9,701 nucleotides of DNA from an uncultured Bacteroidota bacterium (GTDB lineage: Bacteria; Bacteroidota; Bacteroidia; Bacteroidales; SZUA-534). Under the pieces are notes generated by a model. That model saw only the letters and a program-made list of their open reading frames with translations, searched no databases and was not told where the DNA came from. Below are positions 1 through 8,252 of the stretch, one piece after another (positions within the stretch are counted from its first letter, which is position 1; each line of letters opens with the position of its first letter). The stretch is taken from the NCBI GenBank assembly GCA_937885735.1, contig CALABN010000177.1, forward strand, positions 1 through 9,701. Reading direction: 5' to 3'. A program made the translations under genes and the position numbers.

Positions 1-991
1 CTGCATAAGTACGGTAAGGCTTGAAACCCACATTTGTCTCATCGGGTTCCAACAGGAACGGCGGATTAAACACGTGAGCATCGTCCTTTGTCGTGTAAAG
101 CGGTCCATTTCCGTCGAGCAGAGAACCAGTGATAATCATCTGGTCAAGAATTCCCCAAAGTCCGTCGTACTTGTGCGTTCCCATAGATTTCACAAACTGC
201 ATATAGTATGCCAGATTGTAAAGTTGCGACTGCTGAATATCGGTAAAATCGGTCTTTGCGTTCAAATCAACACAGACGCTGTTGTTGTCAGGATAGTCGT
301 TAAGGTCGCCCATTATCACCACGGCGCTACGCGGATTCTCATTCAAGAGAGAGTCAACCTTGACACGGACAATTGAAGCAACGGCCCTGCGCAACTCATC
401 CGACTCCATTTGCCCGCCCCAACGCGACGGCCAGTGGTTGACAAACACGTGAAGCGTGTCGCCGTCAATAGTTGTGCCCGAAGCCATAAGAATATCGCGT
501 GTGCCACGTCCGCTTTTCTGAACATTTACAGGTATGAACTTCACATTGAATGGCTTAAAACGTTTAGGCTGATAAAGCATAGCAACGTCGATGCCACGTC
601 CGTCGGGTGATTCCTTGTGAAGGAAACTGTAGCCAAGTCTTCGCAATTCCGACTGATTGACAAGGCTTTCCATCACAAACCTCGACTCAATCTCGCTCAA
701 GCCCACAATGTCAGGTGGGTTCCAGCCTCCAACCGACGCAATTACCTTGCTGACCTGCGCTCGTTTTGTGTAGAAGCGCTGTTTTGTCCAATGCTTCTCG
801 CCGTCTGGCGTAAACTCATCGTCGTTAGTCAACGGATTGTCGTCTATGTCGAAGAAATTCTCGCAGTTGTAGAACATCACGCGCAGATAACGGTCAGCCT
901 CCACAGCCTTCTGCAATTCGGCAGGAAGTTCCTGTGAAATAGCCATTTGCACAAAAAAGGCAAACACCATCAAAAGTGAGTGACGTTTCAT
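1..991 (-). CDS. Secreted endonuclease/exonuclease/phosphatase-family protein (3' end off window)
   Basis: My own reverse-strand translation gives 330 codons from ATG 991-989 with no stop before base 1, so the C-terminus lies outside the window. Residues 1-19 form a signal peptide (KRH, then a hydrophobic run ending AIS before QE), with no lipobox, so the product is probably exported to the periplasm or beyond. Motifs of the Mg-dependent EEP (DNase I-like) fold appear in order: YNCENFFD at 41-48, GLSEIES at 97-103 (metal-binding Glu100), NHWPSRWGG at 185-193 (His186), GDLNDYP at 228-234 (Asp229, Asn231) and LDQM at 282-285. The final Asp-His motif expected near the C-terminus is not visible. 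The family cleaves phosphodiester or phosphomonoester bonds, and the substrate here is unknown. The start overlaps the stop of the upstream lipoprotein gene as ATGA, which suggests translational coupling. Confidence 0.9.
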   Translation of the reverse strand, partial: MKRHSLLMVFAFFVQMAISQELPAELQKAVEADRYLRVMFYNCENFFDIDDNPLTNDDEFTPDGEKHWTKQRFYTKRAQVSKVIASVGGWNPPDIVGLSEIESRFVMESLVNQSELRRLGYSFLHKESPDGRGIDVAMLYQPKRFKPFNVKFIPVNVQKSGRGTRDILMASGTTIDGDTLHVFVNHWPSRWGGQMESDELRRAVASIVRVKVDSLLNENPRSAVVIMGDLNDYPDNNSVCVDLNAKTDFTDIQQSQLYNLAYYMQFVKSMGTHKYDGLWGILDQMIITGSLLDGNGPLYTTKDDAHVFNPPFLLEPDETNVGFKPYRTYA

Positions 992-2427
992 TTCTGATTA
1001 GTTTGTTCAATGCGTTCGTATGCGCCCAAGTCGGGTTTACTGTCACGCTGGTTGCCGTCCAAGTCAATTGGATATTCGTCCAAGAAAAAGTCAAGGCCCT
1101 TGTCCTTCGCCGATGACAGTGTATCAAGATGATAATCGCCTTCGGAAATATTCACGAACCGTGGCAGAGAATCAGCATCGGAAATGACATTTCGGAACAC
1201 TCCCTGACCTGGATATTTCTCCTTGTCGTTATATTTCAGCATACAGTTTTCAAATGCATACGCAAATTGTGCCATATCGGTAGGAACCATATCCATAACG
1301 AACTCCGAATTGAGCGAGCCGTAAATGATGCTGTTCGAGAATTGCGCAAGAAAATCATATACATTGACAGTCTCCAAACTGTCAACATAATAATTATTGA
1401 AAATAAGTGACGGAATCCTGTGTGTAGGATTGTAGTTGGCCAATGTTGAATGAATGAACTTGTAGTTTCCACCCAAAGTCAAAGCGGCGGTATAATATCC
1501 ACAATTTGATATTACCGTATTGTAAACCAACATATTGGCATTTTGAGCATAAATGCCCGCTATTGACATATTCTGGATAATGGTATTAGACAATGTCAAT
1601 GTCAGTTCATCCTCAAAATGATTGTCAACCTGAATGCCTTTGATACCGTTCTTAATAATGGCATAATCAATTGTATTTCCACGACTTCCATCAAGGATAT
1701 GAATATTGCCGAAATAATACATATTGTCGTTTATGACATAAATGGCCCCCCATTGCCCCGACTTGTTTGAGTAGTATTCCTCCAAACGGTCGCCCTGCAT
1801 AATCACTGGTTCGTCAACAGTACCATTGATATGAAGCGTGCCTCTAACCATAAGGCTTGAATTGTTATGGAAATAGATGCGGGTTCCAGGGTCAATGGTA
1901 AGAGTGTATGCGCTGTCAACCAACACTGAATTGTAAATCAGATATGGTCTGTCGTTCACCCAATGGGCATCTTCAATTATAGAATCGTTATATAGATGCA
2001 CATCCTGCCCAAAAGCCATAAGTATCACATCTTGCTGATTGCCATTGGTTTCAAATTGAATGGAATCGAGCACCAGTATTGGCGAGTCGCTGTCGTTAGG
2101 ATTGATTGTAACTTCGACAAAGACAAATGCACTGTCATTGGCACGAATCTCCAAGTTGTTGATATTGTTCGACGACACACCGTCAACATTCAGCCTGTAG
2201 TATTTGCTTTGCAATGAAACCGAAGTGCGCACTGCATCACTGTTGCGGTTATATACAACAAACTGATGTGTGGTTGAACCAATATTTGAGAAAATGGTGT
2301 CGAATTTCAATGTATCGACAGAAAATGCCAAACGCGCAGAAGTGGAATTAGTGAAACTCTCCTTTTCATAACACGACTGAAACAGCAAGACACACAGCAC
2401 AATGCTGCACAAATGGACTAATCTCAT
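988..2427 (-). CDS. Right-handed beta-helix lipoprotein with choice-of-anchor Q-like C-terminus
   Basis: From ATG 2427-2425 the product is 479 residues. A TTG nine codons upstream (2454) is possible, but the ATG places the signal peptide right at the N-terminus (MRLVHLCSIVLCVLLFQSC). Cys19 fits a lipidation site in a loose lipobox, followed by YEKES, so the protein is probably an outer-membrane or surface lipoprotein. Roughly residues 30-150 resemble an Ig-like/Hydin-type beta domain (DTLKFDTIFSNIGS, then alternating strands). From about 150 to 400 the chain looks like a parallel beta-helix: PGTRIYF, VRGTLHINGT, then short Asn/Ile-rich repeats such as IIKNGIKGIQV and IIQNMSIAGIYA. The end, DLDGNQRDSKPDLGAYE, resembles the choice-of-anchor Q signature of Bacteroidota cell-surface proteins. 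No catalytic residues are evident, so a polysaccharide-binding or structural role is inference only. It lies 43 bases after the GAF/PAS sensor gene and overlaps the nuclease-family gene by ATGA. Confidence 0.85.
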   Translation of the reverse strand: MRLVHLCSIVLCVLLFQSCYEKESFTNSTSARLAFSVDTLKFDTIFSNIGSTTHQFVVYNRNSDAVRTSVSLQSKYYRLNVDGVSSNNINNLEIRANDSAFVFVEVTINPNDSDSPILVLDSIQFETNGNQQDVILMAFGQDVHLYNDSIIEDAHWVNDRPYLIYNSVLVDSAYTLTIDPGTRIYFHNNSSLMVRGTLHINGTVDEPVIMQGDRLEEYYSNKSGQWGAIYVINDNMYYFGNIHILDGSRGNTIDYAIIKNGIKGIQVDNHFEDELTLTLSNTIIQNMSIAGIYAQNANMLVYNTVISNCGYYTAALTLGGNYKFIHSTLANYNPTHRIPSLIFNNYYVDSLETVNVYDFLAQFSNSIIYGSLNSEFVMDMVPTDMAQFAYAFENCMLKYNDKEKYPGQGVFRNVISDADSLPRFVNISEGDYHLDTLSSAKDKGLDFFLDEYPIDLDGNQRDSKPDLGAYERIEQTNQK

Positions 2428-2470
2428 AACAAGTTTATTTCCCAAACGGCACAAAGAAGGAATTATTGCA

Positions 2471-4768
2471 TCAGAACAATTCCACCTCTATGTTTTGGAT
2501 AAATGCTGTATAAGTGTACTCGTTTTGGACTTTTGCGCCAGCCAACAATATGATAACAGGCTTTTCAGTGCCATCCTTTGCAAGAATCTGCTCTTCCTTA
2601 CGTTTGCCTACATCCTTGCGTTTGTCAGGGTGAAGCAGATTGACCATAAACTCGTCTTCATCTTCAGGTGTGTACTTACGGAACAGCATCTTGATATTTT
2701 GGCCAAGCACCTCGCTGCGTGAATATCCCCACAAGGTTTCTGCAGCACGGTTGAAGAACTCGATATCGCCAGCCTGGTTAATGGTGACAATGGCGTCGTG
2801 TGCGCCTTCAAGAGTCTTTTCGTTACGAACCTTGACTTTTTCAATCTCCTGGAATTGAGCCTTAACTTCGCGACGTGCCTCTGCAAGTTTTTCCTGCAAA
2901 TCAGCCTCGTGAGCCTTAAGCTCTATTTCCTGTTTCTTCAACAACTCATTTTGCTGTTGTGTAAGCAGTTCCATATTTTTTTGCTCCGTAATCTCGTGAG
3001 CGATGGAAATCACCTTTGATATTTCATCATACATATTTTTTACAGGTGTGTAAGAAACCTCGAACCATTTTGTAGTTCCGTTTGATGCTATCAGCTTAGA
3101 CTGTCCCTGGAACGATTGACCAGTAATGACATTGTTCCAAACCGACTCAAAGTCGCTTTGTTCGTCTTCACCCATAAAATTGAACACGCTGTAGTCCTTC
3201 AAGTCTTCAGTACTGTAGCCCAATGTATCGATGAATTTCTGGTTGCAGTTTATCATACGTCCACTCGGTGCGTATTCGACCTTGATGCTCGACTCGTTGA
3301 TAGCCTTGATTTGGCTTTCGTGGTCGAGATTCTGTTGTTGCTGTTGGGTTGTATCAATACCAAGGAACAAAATCTTCTCCACATTCTGCATACTGTCACG
3401 CACACAAGTATAGGTTGCCATAACCCAAATATCCTTGCCATTCTTGCTGACAAGTTTCATATAGCCCTCAAAGTGTTTTCCACCCTTTGCAAGTCCATCC
3501 CAAACCTCATTGAACTGACGCTTGTCCTTTTCGCTGATGAACATTGAAATATGGTGTCCCTCAACCTCTGAGTTAGAAGTGTATCCAAGTTTTTTCAAGA
3601 ATTTCAGGTTAGCATAAAGCAATATGCCGTTCAAGTCAAACTCAGCACGAATGAGAGTATGGTTGACTGAGTTTGAGAAGCTGATGAATTCCTCAGCCTG
3701 TTTTGAAGCCTCTTCCTGCGTAGCCTGCAACTCTTCCATATTCTGGCGCATTTCCTCCTCTTGTTGCGACAGACGGTCAGCCTGTTCCTGTGAATCGGCA
3801 AGCAGTTTAGTAGTACGCATATTTGTCTTCACTGTCGAAATTGTGGTTGCTATACTTTCAGCCACCTTCTCGACAAACGAAACAACGTGTTCGGCAAATG
3901 GGTGGAACGATGAAAGTTCAAGGACACCGTGAATTTCGTCATTGACCTTCAATGGCACAATCAGCAACACACGAGGATTGGCTTCGCCCAAACCTGATGT
4001 GACCTCAATGTATTCTTCAGGAACCTCGTCAAGATATATTGTGCTTTTTTCGTATGCGGCACGTCCAACCAAGCCTTCTGACAATTCGATACGTTTCTGG
4101 CTGTATTTTCTACGGCCATAGGCAAAATGTGCAATCAACTCAAAATGAGGGTCTTCTGCCAAGTCATCGTTAAGGATAAAAAATCCGCCTTGCACAGCCT
4201 CTATATATTCACTCAACTGGCTTATTACTTCAAATGCCAGCTTGTCAATATTGTCATTGTTGTTTCGAAGAATCTCGCCGAATTTAGCCAAGCCACCAGC
4301 AGTCCAGTTTCGTTGCTCGTCTTCCTCCTTGCGTTTTATTTCCTCTTTCTTGTTTTGCTGAAGGTTGTCGCGCAGTTCAATCATTATATTACCCAACGCA
4401 TTGCCCTTTTCAGGTTCATATTCACTGTTAAGGTTGCCTTTTGACAATTCTTCGGCGAAATTGAACAGGTTTTTCTGGCTGTTATCCTTGAATGTCTCCA
4501 AATCGTAAAGTTTTTCAGCCACTCGATATGTATATTTTCCTGCCACATACCCTGCTATGGTAAACACCACAGGCAACAATGTCACTATGAGCATATGAGG
4601 TCGTCCACTATGCAAATCGACAAGATTGCCTAATGTAAAAATCAAGTCGTTCTCCTTGAGAATCAACACATACGACACAACAGTAATAATGACGCCAACA
4701 GCAAATCCTATAAGGGAAAACTCAAAGACCGTGTTGGTTATATTCTTTTTTACGGAATTCTTTTTCAT
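2471..4768 (-). CDS. Membrane GAF/PAS/PAS/PAS sensor without output domain
   Basis: The 765-residue protein starts at ATG 4768-4766. Two hydrophobic segments (about 16-37 and 57-78) flank a very short external loop of about 20 residues, so sensing is probably cytoplasmic or within the membrane. Residues 79-140 look HAMP-like (GNLNSEY, then GNALGNIMIELRDNL). The NWTAGGLAKFGEILR stretch (154-168) introduces a GAF domain at about 170-315, with the EGLVGRAA and TSGLGEANP motifs common in Bacteroidota sensors. A Glu/Gln-rich coiled coil follows (about 320-362), then PAS1 (about 368-475), a QQQQQ linker at 475-479, PAS2 (about 485-597), a long coiled coil (about 597-652) and PAS3 (about 653-765). 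The protein ends with PAS3. I see no HisKA/HATPase, GGDEF, EAL, receiver or MCP signalling hairpin, and PAS3 is complete enough that a simple truncation is unlikely. Its position after cheB suggests it feeds the CheA pathway, but that is inference. Confidence 0.88.
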   Translation of the reverse strand: MKKNSVKKNITNTVFEFSLIGFAVGVIITVVSYVLILKENDLIFTLGNLVDLHSGRPHMLIVTLLPVVFTIAGYVAGKYTYRVAEKLYDLETFKDNSQKNLFNFAEELSKGNLNSEYEPEKGNALGNIMIELRDNLQQNKKEEIKRKEEDEQRNWTAGGLAKFGEILRNNNDNIDKLAFEVISQLSEYIEAVQGGFFILNDDLAEDPHFELIAHFAYGRRKYSQKRIELSEGLVGRAAYEKSTIYLDEVPEEYIEVTSGLGEANPRVLLIVPLKVNDEIHGVLELSSFHPFAEHVVSFVEKVAESIATTISTVKTNMRTTKLLADSQEQADRLSQQEEEMRQNMEELQATQEEASKQAEEFISFSNSVNHTLIRAEFDLNGILLYANLKFLKKLGYTSNSEVEGHHISMFISEKDKRQFNEVWDGLAKGGKHFEGYMKLVSKNGKDIWVMATYTCVRDSMQNVEKILFLGIDTTQQQQQNLDHESQIKAINESSIKVEYAPSGRMINCNQKFIDTLGYSTEDLKDYSVFNFMGEDEQSDFESVWNNVITGQSFQGQSKLIASNGTTKWFEVSYTPVKNMYDEISKVISIAHEITEQKNMELLTQQQNELLKKQEIELKAHEADLQEKLAEARREVKAQFQEIEKVKVRNEKTLEGAHDAIVTINQAGDIEFFNRAAETLWGYSRSEVLGQNIKMLFRKYTPEDEDEFMVNLLHPDKRKDVGKRKEEQILAKDGTEKPVIILLAGAKVQNEYTYTAFIQNIEVELF

Positions 4769-4795
4769 ATCTCGCTTACTTAGTTATCAAACGTT

Positions 4796-4828
4796 CAAAT
4801 TTAATAATTTATCGATATGAAATGCAGA
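4796..4828 (-). promoter_or_regulatory. Candidate Bacteroidota-type promoter for the GAF/PAS sensor gene
   Basis: On the minus strand, TAAATTTG at 4803-4796 matches the Bacteroidota -7 consensus TAnnTTTG. A weak TCTG stands where the -33 TTTG would be (4828-4825), with a 21-base spacer inside the usual 19-21 range. The -7 element is 27 bases upstream of the sensor ATG, so a short leader would result. The surrounding sequence is AT-rich. The -33 match is poor, so this is a candidate and not a firm call. If real, it would let the sensor and the two downstream genes be expressed apart from the che operon. Confidence 0.35.
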
Positions 4829-4951
4829 AAAAGTGATATGTAATGCTGAATTTTGAAAGTGCTTTGGATTTTAATGACTTATTGACGTCCGCAAATGGTC
4901 CAACACTCAACTTTAGTACGTTTGAGGCCAACAAGTTAGCGCAATCAAGCA

Positions 4952-4952
<1 letters not shown>
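4809..4952 (-). CDS. Possible 47-residue small protein coupled to cheB (uncertain)
   Basis: The ATG at 4952-4950 shares its A with the last base of the cheB stop, giving TGATG, a typical coupled arrangement. The frame stays open for 47 codons to TAA at 4811-4809 and fills most of the otherwise empty gap before the sensor gene. The peptide begins MLDCANLLASNVLKL and ends CISYR. It has moderate hydrophobicity, no clear transmembrane segment, no motif I recognise and no similarity to any che protein I know. An open frame this short can arise by chance, and its 3' end overlaps the candidate promoter. I list it because of the stop/start overlap, with low confidence that it is translated. Confidence 0.22.
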
Positions 4953-6040
<1,088 letters not shown>

Positions 6041-6541
6041 TTACACATAACGCATTGTAACACAACCGTTAGTGGTATTAAGGTATATTTTTCTGCCTCT
6101 TTTCCCGCCGACACTTTGCGCTACAACCTTGATTTTTCTCTCGTTTAATACGTCCATCGCGACATCAATGTTTCTTGCTCCTATTCGGAAAACGTTTTCC
6201 TTGACATCGATGACATCGCCTCCACCAAACACCTTTGCCTCAAGATTCTCAATTTTGCATCCAGCCTGAAGCATCTTTTCAATAAGTTTGTCTATGGCTA
6301 TGTTTCCATATTTTGGCGACGCCAGGCCAACTCCTTCCCAATACGGCAACATATAATGATTCAATCCGCCGATATGCAAAGTGACATCGTATAGGCAGAC
6401 GCCGACACAAGAGCCGAGAATGGTGCTTATAAAGCAAGGTTCAGCCTTTACAAGCATATTGCAAGGGAACACATTATGATTCTCGAGGCCGTCAAAAGTG
6501 CCAACAATATTACTACCCGATGGTCTAAAAGATGAATTCAT
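6041..6541 (-). CDS. cheD: CheD, chemoreceptor glutamine deamidase
   Basis: The protein is 166 residues, normal for CheD. Catalytic Cys45 lies in LGSCVGVCLYD and His62 in GGLNHYMLP, with the 17-residue spacing of Thermotoga CheD (Cys27, His44). Ser39/Thr40, just before LGSC, sit where the family has its third active-site hydroxyl residue. The conserved KYGN (77-80) and GGGDV (107-111 region) segments are present. The N-terminus is extended, with about 30 residues (rich in Asn and Ser) before the core. CheD converts specific receptor glutamines to glutamate, making methyl-acceptor sites for CheR, so its presence predicts a receptor with modifiable Gln residues. The start overlaps the end of the kinase-like gene by 17 bases, and cheB follows after 6 bases. 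Confidence 0.93.
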   Translation of the reverse strand: MNSSFRPSGSNIVGTFDGLENHNVFPCNMLVKAEPCFISTILGSCVGVCLYDVTLHIGGLNHYMLPYWEGVGLASPKYGNIAIDKLIEKMLQAGCKIENLEAKVFGGGDVIDVKENVFRIGARNIDVAMDVLNERKIKVVAQSVGGKRGRKIYLNTTNGCVTMRYV

Positions 6542-7388
6542 CGTCGTTTAAGTCAGAGTCAGGGCATTGTGATGGTTCTGGCAGTTTGATTGTCACTTTA
6601 GTTCCGCAATCAGCATCGCTGACTAACTCAATGGTGCCATTTAGGCATTCCACATAAGCCTTTGCCACAGACAATCCAAGTCCACTGCCTTGATTATTTG
6701 AGTTTATCTCTTTGTCTATGCGTTCGAATCGGTTGAACACCATAGCCATTTTTTCATTGTTGATGCCAATACCATAGTCTTTGATGGTAATGCAAAGCAT
6801 ACTGGAATCGAGGCTTAACATTACCTCTACTTTATTTGAGGCATTGCTGAATTTGACGCTGTTGCTCAACACGTTCGACAATATAAGTTGAAGTTTTTCG
6901 GCATCGGTGACAAACATTCTCGCTTTGGCAAGTTCAGCGTCCACATTTACTTCAAAATTTATTGTCAGTTGCTTTTGTTCAGCCTTATACTTATAAATTG
7001 AAATAACATTGTCGACAAGCTGGATAGTGTCAATCTTTGCATAAGCGGGTTCACATTCACCTGCTTCTATATGGGCGGCGGCGAATATGTTTTTCAGTTG
7101 AAAATCGAGGTCAAAGGCCTCTGAATAAATCAATTCCGCCATATTCTTGACTCGTGTGATGTCTGTTCCGTTATAATTGGCAATGTTGCGCGACAGCCCC
7201 ATTATTGAAGCGAACGGATTGACTATTTCATTGCACACGTTTGAAATGAAATGGCTTTTTATGGATTCGGAACTGGTAAGTTTTCCACTCAATTCACGCA
7301 CTTCGCCACATAGAATGGAAATCTGCTGTTTCAATTCATCGACTTCGTTTTCGCGCTTGTCAATCGATGTATTCATTTGGTTGTTCAT
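6525..7388 (-). CDS. Histidine-kinase-like protein lacking the H-box histidine
   Basis: The 287-residue soluble protein has a short coiled coil (about 10-40), a HisKA-like helical hairpin (about 41-112) and a HATPase_c domain (about 120-270). The ATP-binding boxes look intact: N-box LSNVLSNSVKF (Asn176), G1 KDYGIGI (Asp204, Gly206, Gly208), F-box VFNRFERID and G2 GSGLGLS (234-240). The H-box does not. Where the family reads roughly N-M-S-H-E-I-R-T-P, this reads N-V-C-N-E-I-V-N-P, with Asn53 (codon AAT, 7232-7230) in place of the phosphoacceptor His, while Glu54 and Pro57 are kept. Autophosphorylation at the normal site is therefore not expected. It may be an ATP-binding regulator or act on another protein's His, but that is inference. 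No TM segment, sensor domain or receiver is present. It overlaps cheR by 29 bases and cheD by 17. Met5 (7376) is an alternative start. Confidence 0.9.
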   Translation of the reverse strand: MNNQMNTSIDKRENEVDELKQQISILCGEVRELSGKLTSSESIKSHFISNVCNEIVNPFASIMGLSRNIANYNGTDITRVKNMAELIYSEAFDLDFQLKNIFAAAHIEAGECEPAYAKIDTIQLVDNVISIYKYKAEQKQLTINFEVNVDAELAKARMFVTDAEKLQLILSNVLSNSVKFSNASNKVEVMLSLDSSMLCITIKDYGIGINNEKMAMVFNRFERIDKEINSNNQGSGLGLSVAKAYVECLNGTIELVSDADCGTKVTIKLPEPSQCPDSDLNDDEFIF

Positions 7389-8250
7389 TTATGATAGTTC
7401 TTTTTCGGTATATGGTAGAGCCTATGCTTTCAAGAGGCACATTCATATTGGTTATGGTTTCACTATGTCCAAGGATAAAATATCCACCTGGTTTCAAATG
7501 TTGCACCAACTTGTTGATGATGTTTTCCTGGTCTTGCCGTTCAAAGTAAATCAAGGCGTTTCGGCAAAAAATAATGTCAAAATCAAAGCCGACAGGATAT
7601 GTCGAATCCATAAAATTCAGCCTGCGAAACTGTATTTTATCGCGCAAATGCTTGACAATCCGCACATTTTGCACCTTTTGGTCCTTTGACCTCATCAGAT
7701 ACTTGCTCCTCATAAAGGCAGGCACAGGTATTATTCTGTCTTCACGGTAGATGGCATCGGCTCCTTGCTGAAGCATCAATGTTGATATGTCGGTGGCCAA
7801 AATGCTGTAGTCCATTCCGTAGTTTTTCTCACAGAATTCGCTCATCACCATAGCCAAGGTGTAAGGTTCCTCTCCCGAAGAGCATCCTGCGCTCCAAACA
7901 TTCACCTTGCGGTATCTCTGCTCTTTTGCCAATGCTGGCAGAATATTGTTGGACAAATAGACAAAATGCGATGGTTCGCGAAAGAAATCAGTCTTGTTGG
8001 TTGACACCACGTCAATCATATGAATGATTTCCTCCTTGCCTGCGGGACTGAAGACATAATCGGCATATTCCTTAAAGTCGCGCATCGACAAGGCCTTTAG
8101 TCTTTTCTGCAATCGACCTTGAAGCACAACCCGCTTTGTCAGTGGCATCTTTATTCCGTAATTGGTTTGGATGAACTTGCTCAAGCGGCGGAACTCCGCG
8201 TCCTTGAGTTCGGGCATTGCGCCAATATATCCAACCATTCCAGTCTCCAT
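7360..8250 (-). CDS. cheR: CheR, chemoreceptor glutamate methyltransferase
   Basis: From ATG 8250-8248 the product is 296 residues, close to the usual CheR length. A TTG two codons upstream (8256) overlaps the cheW stop and is an alternative start. The N-terminal helical domain (about 12-85) includes GIKMPLTKRVVLQGRL and the VSTNKTDFFRE segment (82-92) typical of CheR. The SAM-binding Rossmann domain follows, with WSAGCSSGEEPYTLA at 119-133, ATDIS at 152-156, FCRNALIYF at 228-236 and LKPGGYFILGHSE at 252-264. All key SAM-pocket motifs are intact. CheR uses S-adenosylmethionine to methylate glutamates in receptor signalling helices and opposes CheB. No C-terminal TPR or receiver extension is present. 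The start lies two bases after the cheW stop, and the end overlaps the kinase-like gene, which suggests tight co-translation. Confidence 0.95.
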   Translation of the reverse strand: METGMVGYIGAMPELKDAEFRRLSKFIQTNYGIKMPLTKRVVLQGRLQKRLKALSMRDFKEYADYVFSPAGKEEIIHMIDVVSTNKTDFFREPSHFVYLSNNILPALAKEQRYRKVNVWSAGCSSGEEPYTLAMVMSEFCEKNYGMDYSILATDISTLMLQQGADAIYREDRIIPVPAFMRSKYLMRSKDQKVQNVRIVKHLRDKIQFRRLNFMDSTYPVGFDFDIIFCRNALIYFERQDQENIINKLVQHLKPGGYFILGHSETITNMNVPLESIGSTIYRKRTIINEQPNEYID

Positions 8251-8252
8251 AT

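Noticed and set aside
2428..2440. TAAACTTG just before the lipoprotein ATG as a promoter -7 element
   Set aside because: It has one mismatch to TAnnTTTG and lies only two bases from the ATG, leaving no room for a transcript leader.
2428..2454. TTG start at 2454 for the lipoprotein gene
   Set aside because: It would put nine extra residues ahead of a well-formed signal peptide that begins exactly at the ATG at 2427.
2471..2512. C-terminal CheR/CheB tethering pentapeptide (NWETF-like) on the GAF/PAS sensor
   Set aside because: The tail ends in IEVELF with no Trp or aromatic-x-x-aromatic pattern at the right spacing. The tail of the kinase-like protein (DDEFIF) does not fit well either.
3330..3347. 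Short CAA/CAG run encoding QQQQQ in the sensor
   Set aside because: Five Gln codons in an inter-domain linker are unremarkable and give no sign of an expanded repeat.
4890..4935. Inverted repeat CTCAA/TTGAG after cheB as a terminator
   Set aside because: The stem is only five base pairs with a loop of about eleven bases and no following T-run on the minus strand.
7248..7253. His46 of the kinase-like protein as a replacement phosphoacceptor
   Set aside because: It sits seven residues before the H-box position, in the K-S-x-F segment that precedes it, and would not occupy the catalytic face of the helix. I do not treat it as a substitute.
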